Of a stretch of 25,021 bases of DNA, positions 20,160 through 25,021 are shown one piece after another. Every line of letters starts with the position of its first letter. Positions within the stretch are counted from its first letter, which is position 1. The stretch is from Gnetum montanum (lineage: Eukaryota; Streptophyta; Gnetopsida; Gnetales; Gnetaceae), in NCBI GenBank assembly GCA_015680685.1, contig MNCI01016507.1:48098-73118 (forward strand), read 5' to 3'. Below the pieces are notes generated by a model that saw nothing but the letters and a program-made list of their open reading frames with translations, was not told the origin of the DNA and did not search any database. The position numbers and the translations under genes are program-made.

Positions 20160-20470
20160 AAAAGATCATGGATTCCTAGGAATGCATCAATAGTGCTTAA
20201 CCATGCACTTCCCAATATGATTGGAAAGTCACACTTACTGTTGTTCACTTGAATCACTAGGAAGTCAGTTGGATACGACCATTAACAAATAGTGGTAATA
20301 ATGTTCTCCACTAATCCCAAGGGAATAGTGATGGATTGATCGAAAAAATATAAACAGATGTTGCTCTTTTTTAATGGGGGAAGGTTCCAGGCCTTATACA
20401 TTTCTTGGGATATTAAGTTGACACCAAAACCTGAATCCAAAAGAGCTTTGCATGGCTCATTCCCAGTGAT
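20160..20470 (-). pseudogene. Element B aspartic protease
   Basis: The protease cuts the polyprotein. The minus strand reads KALLDSGFGVNLISQEMY, in which DSG (20428-20436) is the catalytic triad of retroviral-type proteases; the following Ala is Phe. NNSKCDFPIILGSAWLSTIDA is the family's ILG-WL segment. One stop interrupts the frame between them (after TTIC). It lies upstream of RT in the usual gag-PR-RT order, with about 240 bases of unassigned linker. Confidence 0.8.
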
Positions 20471-21190
20471 TTGTAGTTATATCATGGGACTTCCAAGATT
20501 AGAGAATTTCCTTAGAAGGTGGCTAGCTTTGATCCAATCAATACCAGCATGTGTTAACATGACCATATGATTTGAATGGGGTGTTAGGTTTGAAAAGGGC
20601 TCTGAAGCTTTATGTGATATAGAGATGTCCAATGACTTAGCCACTTGGGGTTGCAAAGGCTTGGTTGGACTATTGGTTCTAAAGAAAGATCTTTTCTTTG
20701 TATGGTTGTTAGAACCAATAGTAGGTTGAGGATTAACAACCCTTATGGCATTGCATTACTATGGATGGGTAGGGAGTTCACCTTGCATTGTTGGAGTAGG
20801 TGGTAATGGAGCTATTGGTGAGAGAGATGCAACCAAATTTGAAGGATGGTATACTTGTGAAATATCACCCCTAGGAGAGGGAGTCCTATAGTACTCATGG
20901 GCTTGATAGTGATGTTGAGGAGTAAAGTAACCAATAGAGTCACATGGAGAGATTGAATGTTGCATGTAATATCCTTATGGATTAGGTTTCCAGCAAGGAT
21001 ATTGTTGCCTTGGTGATGGCATTCCCCATGATTGTGGATGCTACCATTGTTGATGTTGCTCAATTAGTTGTGGTGGAATTCCACTTGAATAATACATTAA
21101 AGGTTGGTGGAACTATCTCGAGTTACCTTGGGGATAAGGTAATTGTTGGGATGTTTTCCATTTGTTTAATTGTGGATTAAGTGCATACAC
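20471..21190 (-). pseudogene. Element B gag-protease linker
   Basis: This region between gag and protease is proline- and glutamine-rich on the minus strand (SLSPIAPLPPTPTMQGELP at about 20770-20830). Stops occur every few dozen codons. It is placed here by order rather than by a recognised domain. Confidence 0.5.
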
Positions 21191-22348
21191 CCCAGACTCC
21201 TACAGATGTGAGATCATAGGGCAACATCCCTTGGGATGGTCATATTAACATAACTCGTATCCACTATCATCCTTTGTATCTAAGTCCACAACCTTTACAA
21301 TAATAGAAACATTACCCTTACCCTTGTTACGTGCATTTTCTACTTCTCTCTTTTTTCTTTTGTCATGATTGATACCTTGCTCTCTAGACTCCTCTACTAT
21401 TCTGAGAACAGTTTGAAACCAACTATCCCAGGAGTCACACATTTGGTCTACCTTTGCCAATATTTTCAATGCTAACTTTTGGATAGGAAAGGTCTTCCTA
21501 TTCACCATCTCTTTGAGTGGTGACTCTTCCTCATCCTTACAAAATCTTACTCCCTTCTTTTGGAGGAAAGGATCTTGGTTATATTCTTCTAGACACTCTC
21601 TCTTTCATAGCTCACCTTATTCCTTAGCAACTTGCTCCATTAGCTTATGAATTTAATGAGACCTAAGCTTGGATAACCTTCCTTGGGTATAAGTCCCAAG
21701 GGTTCTTCTCGTTTCATGCCTAAGCCCATCTATGAGATGGCATAGTTGATCTCGCTATGAATAACCATGGCTACGACAACGATGTAATAGTGCATAATAG
21801 TAGCCCATGGCAGCATCCAAGGGTTCATGACTTCCTTGTTTCCATCCTTAGATTTTGTTTCAAAGGTTAGACACCTAGGAGCATGTTTGGTACTTATCAT
21901 TAAAAAATTCTAACATAGTACTCCACCTACGAATGGATTTCGGTTCTAAGGATTGGTACCATCTTTCAGCTTCTTTTACTAGTATCCCTGAAAATAACTT
22001 AAGTTTTTACCACTAATTTTCTATGTTTTGCAAAGCACAGGCATCATGAAATGCTTGTAAGTGATTTTGACGATCAGCATTATATCCCCTTTCAAATTGT
22101 GGGATGTTATTCATGTCTAACATCTTGATCCTACTATCCTTTTGGTGCCTTGTTGGAACTCTCACAACCTCCATTGTGTCTAGCATGCTTTGAGTAGTGA
22201 TTAGGGGTTCATCATGATCGTCTAGTTCATGGCATCTATGGTGCCTACACTGTTCCCTACTCTCCCTTCTTCTATGTTGTGATTTCCTAGAGTGCCCTCA
22301 TCCTCTGTCTTGGTTGTTTCATATATGACTTCCACTTTGTTTACCCCT
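21191..22348 (-). pseudogene. Element B gag, cut by element C
   Basis: Gag forms the virus-like particle. Reading the minus strand from 22348 gives a charged N-terminal part, MNNIPQFERGYNAD (ATG 22112-22114), then LFSGILVKEAERWYQSLEP and WSTMLEFFNDKY, the core of the Retrotrans_gag family. An open stretch of 87 codons (21508-21245) includes KREVENARNKGKG. It ends in YELC, a stop, YDHPKGCCP, which resembles a CCHC zinc knuckle with the first Cys changed to Tyr. Stops and shifts make it non-functional. The remaining N-terminus, if any, lies beyond element C, outside the window. The gag at 919-2037 is its closest relative here. Confidence 0.8.
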
Positions 22349-23013
22349 ATCCTTGTACTAACCTAAATCGTCGGTGTAAGTCTGGAAGGGAAACAAACAC
22401 CGAGAGATCATTGGGCAGCCACAGCTGACCCTGCCTTCGCCTGAGGGCAAGCTAGAAAAGTAAACGAAGGTAGAGTGCCTTGGATGGTTTGCACGCAAAT
22501 CAACCAAGGACTTCCCCGAGCGTAAGCTACGACTAGCGCTGGGGTTATCGTAAACGGTATGTAAATGGAATGCAAACGACAATACAAAATGTAAATAAAG
22601 TGTACTAAATTATGAATGAAGCATGAACAAAGTTATATTTGTAAAGCATAAACAGAACTAAACAATGTAAATGGGAGGCAATAATCAAACTGTATTATAT
22701 TATTTTAGAAAAATGTGCACCGGTCAAATCGTAGTTGCACAAGTGTGAATGGCAAGTCAAACGCCTAGCCCCGGAAGGATATGATGCGACGATGTGAGAA
22801 GAACTTGAAAGCCAAAAATTGGATGTGCCGAGCGCCCAAGGATTGCAAGTTCTTTCCTCCTTTGGAATCGCCAATTTCTCCAATCTTTGCCTCTTCCAAT
22901 CTTCTTCTCTTTCTTGTTGCTTTTTGCCTTTTCTTCTCTTTGCCTCCTTGTTCTTGTTGCTTTTGCTTCCGCTTCTCTTGCCTCCTTCCTCTAGTTTGTG
23001 TGAATTGATAGGG

Positions 23014-23022
23014 TATTTATAG
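23014..23022 (-). promoter_or_regulatory. TATA box of the C LTR
   Basis: The plus strand reads tatttatag (CTATAAATA on the minus strand), in the same aaccctataaataccct context as in A. Confidence 0.65.
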
Positions 23023-23389
23023 GGTTGGGCTAGGGTTTGGTGAGGGTTTTCTTTGACCAGGTTCAATGTATTTTACAATTTGTGGGTTATTCAAGCCCAT
23101 AAAAAAATACAAATTAGAAATACAAGCCCTCAAACGATAAAAAATTTAAAAAATTTAAAAAGATTAGCTCCAACTCTGGCCCGCTTGGAAAAATTATATT
23201 TCTTTTTCTTCTTCTTTTTTGGTGAATATTTGGCCTGATTTTGCATGGGATTTCATATCCCTTTTCCATTTTATAGATTTATTGAAAAATAAAATCAAGA
23301 AGGATTAACACCGCCTCGCTTGTTTAGCATCCAGCATGACTTGCAGTGTGACCTCCAAAACTTGCAATTTTGGGCTAAAATCTGGAATT

Positions 23390-23712
23390 TCTGAAGGCTG
23401 GGACCCATAGTTATCAATAATGGACCTTGAGGGTGACTTACACCCTTAAAATCAAGTCATTTTGGCTCAGTTTTGGGGCTCTAAAAATTGGTGACGCTGA
23501 TCCTTACGCTGTGTAACGTCTGAAAAAGTAACCCAGCGTCACCAAGTCAAAATGGCATATTTGAGACCCTAATTTTGATTTTTTGGAGGCTGGGAGCTAC
23601 TGGGGACCTTGGTGAAGGTCATGGGGGTCCTTGTGCTCAATTTTGGCTTGTTTAAACTTAATTTTGGGGCTCCAAAAGTTCGTGACGCTGATCCTTACGC
23701 TGTGTAGCATCT
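23390..23712. repeat. Direct duplication of about 190 bp in U3 of the C LTR
   Basis: A 25-base word beginning gtgacgctgatccttacgct is identical at 23491 and 23682, 191 bases apart. Both are preceded by attttggggct-type sequence, and the flanking aggctggga and ggacctt-gg blocks also recur. Confidence 0.8.
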
Positions 23713-23867
23713 GTGGGCCCCGGGGGAACCTTTCCTGTTGAATCATGGACCATCGGGGGCTATTTCGGAGGCCTTCAAGTTTGGTCATGTTGTACTCATG
23801 TTGGGCAGCATCATGACTTAGCTTGATTCTTGTCTAAAAGTGCTAGGCCAAAATTAATGGTGTTTCA

Positions 23868-23883
23868 TTGGTCCCTCTTTGTT
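23868..23883 (-). promoter_or_regulatory. Polypurine tract of element C
   Basis: The minus strand reads aacaaagagggaccaa directly before the LTR start, one base different from A. Confidence 0.85.
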
Positions 23884-25021
23884 GACGTCTGGAGGAATCC
23901 ACCCGAGAGGCATCAACAAAGAAGTGAAAAACACCATGAGCAATAAAGCATCAAACATTAACCATCGGCCCTTGCCTGGGTGTCATCACACCATTTTCAA
24001 AAGTACATGGGATTGAGGGAATGTGGTTCAAGATGTAAGGGAATTGATCATAACCAAGGAAGCTAGGAGGTTAAGGGCTATGGTTGTTGCTGGGATTTGT
24101 GGGAGAGGAATGCTCTCTTGTGCACAAGTTATGTTATTGGTCCTTGTGAACAGTCAGATTTTTAACAGACTCGGAACCAAGACATAGGTGGTGTGTTCTT
24201 TGGAGAAATGGGACTCTTCTAAAGTATTTGCGGGGCCCATTGTAAATAGCCAAAGCCACGCAATGATGTGCAACATGGTCTCTTTGAGACACAAGTGTAA
24301 NGAGTGTGCAACAGTGTACCAAGAGTTTTGAGATGAGTGGAATGTATCAAGGAGGTGTGTAATCGAATAGGATAAGGGAGCATGATTGGGAAATAGGGGA
24401 TGCATCGGGAGTCGGGAACGTACTTATGAACGGCTTGATTAACCCAGTCGCGTGCGTCAGGAAAAACGTGATACTTTATTGTCATGATGAAGTGCATCTA
24501 TGCACGAACGACTCATAAGTGTCATCCTGCAAACAAAACTCCAAGAAGACAAGAAAACCACAAATGAAACATTCAGCTAAACACTTTAAACAAGGAGATG
24601 GAGTCACCACATGCAGCTTTCAAAGCAAACAGAATCATGAACAACATCAGTTTCATTAGGCCCCACGGGATGAATCATGCAACAAGTCTATGTGGAACAG
24701 GAACAGCCAACTGCAACAATAGATCTTTTTCAATTTTTTCTTGGTCATCAATGATGTCGGTAGTTTATAGTCTTAGCGAACTTTTGTGGATTAGTTTCAC
24801 GTCATAACCCCTTGGACGGTGCCAGTTTAGCGTCGTAGCGGATGATGCATTGCTAGTTTATAGTCATGGCGGACTATGAAGACGCAAACTAGTTTATAGT
24901 CTTAGTGGACTCTGGATGCTAGTTTCATGTCATGGCGGATGGATGTAGTAGTTTAGTGTCATACTAGACAGAACTCTATGGTATCATTTTTAAGTCATGA
25001 TCCAGGACTATTCTGTGGTAT
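23884..25021 (-). other. 3' untranslated region of element C
   Basis: It aligns with 14900-16308 of A on the opposite strand, through the acgtccgcc-type and gactataaact blocks, the tttgcaggatgacact segment and the final agacgt-aacaaagag. An N at 24301 sits where A has about 300 extra bases. The last ~57 bases (24965-25021) are the first unit or so of the 38-bp array. Several overlapping 62-92-codon frames at 24134-24497 span the N and are not conserved in A. Confidence 0.8.

Larger units (their letters stand above)
22354..23867 (-). repeat. 3' LTR of element C
   Basis: On the minus strand it starts TGAAACACCA (23867 downward) and ends gatttaggttagtaca (22354). It aligns with A's 3' LTR at both ends and around the TATA box, but its U3 differs: it lacks the 47-bp repeat and has its own 191-bp duplication. 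Length 1514 bp. Short open frames here, such as 123 codons at 22695-23066, are chance frames in U5/R. Confidence 0.88.
22354..25021 (-). mobile_element. Element C: Tat-lineage relative of A, 3' end only
   Basis: Read on the minus strand it runs from the 38-bp repeat at the window edge through a 3' region matching 14900-16308 of A, a polypurine tract and an LTR ending at 22354. It is in the opposite orientation to A and cuts B's gag. Its pol and 5' LTR lie beyond the right edge. The candidate target duplication at this side is ATCCT (22349-22353); its partner is outside the window. Confidence 0.88.

Noticed and set aside
22695-23066. 123-codon minus-strand frame rich in Lys, Arg and Glu
   Set aside because: It lies wholly inside the R/U5 part of the C LTR, and the matching part of A's LTR does not keep it. 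Its charged look comes from a purine-rich stretch.
24134-24497. Overlapping frames of 62-92 codons in the 3' region of C
   Set aside because: They run through an N at a probable gap and the frame is not kept in element A.

Overview
The window looks like intergenic DNA of a large-genome seed plant. It holds no intact protein-coding gene, no rRNA, no tRNA gene and no CRISPR array. Almost everything recognisable is old Ty3/gypsy LTR retrotransposon of the chromodomain-less Athila and Tat lineages, nested inside one another and broken by stop codons. AT-rich sequence, heavy decay and kilobase-scale nesting would suit a gymnosperm or another repeat-rich plant, but the species cannot be fixed from the sequence.

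Layout. (1) 1-918 is an LTR (element E, minus strand). It abuts, with no gap, a decayed gag (element D, minus strand, 919-2037). A weak, diverged LTR-like stretch at 3052-3290 may be D's 5' LTR. (2) 3291-6383 is AT-rich spacer with a possible tRNA-derived SINE and a 147-bp duplication. (3) 6384-22353 is the host element B, minus strand and Athila-like. Read from right to left it shows gag, protease, RT, RNase H, the start of integrase, a large insertion, the rest of integrase, a long 3' region, a polypurine-like tract and an LTR. (4) The insertion is element A (9844-17979, plus strand, Tat-like), flanked on both sides by the 5-bp duplication ATAAT. A has a truncated 5' LTR, a pol with RT, two different RNase H domains and integrase, a 1.8-kb 3' region with a 38-bp tandem array, a polypurine tract and a 1655-bp 3' LTR. 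(5) From 22354 to the right edge lies element C, a relative of A on the minus strand. It is cut into B's gag and shows its 3' LTR and 3' untranslated region; the rest lies outside the window.

History. B is older than A and C, which both landed in it. A interrupts B exactly in the integrase zinc-finger region, and B's reading frame resumes across the site when one copy of ATAAT is counted. E landed in D's gag. None of the elements visible here could make a full set of proteins.

The strongest points for a second look are the nesting with its clean target duplication, three single-N positions that seem to hide assembly errors (one probable flipped contig, one probable missing segment of about 300 bp), and the 38-bp array shared by A and C. 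I found no convincing new biological system.
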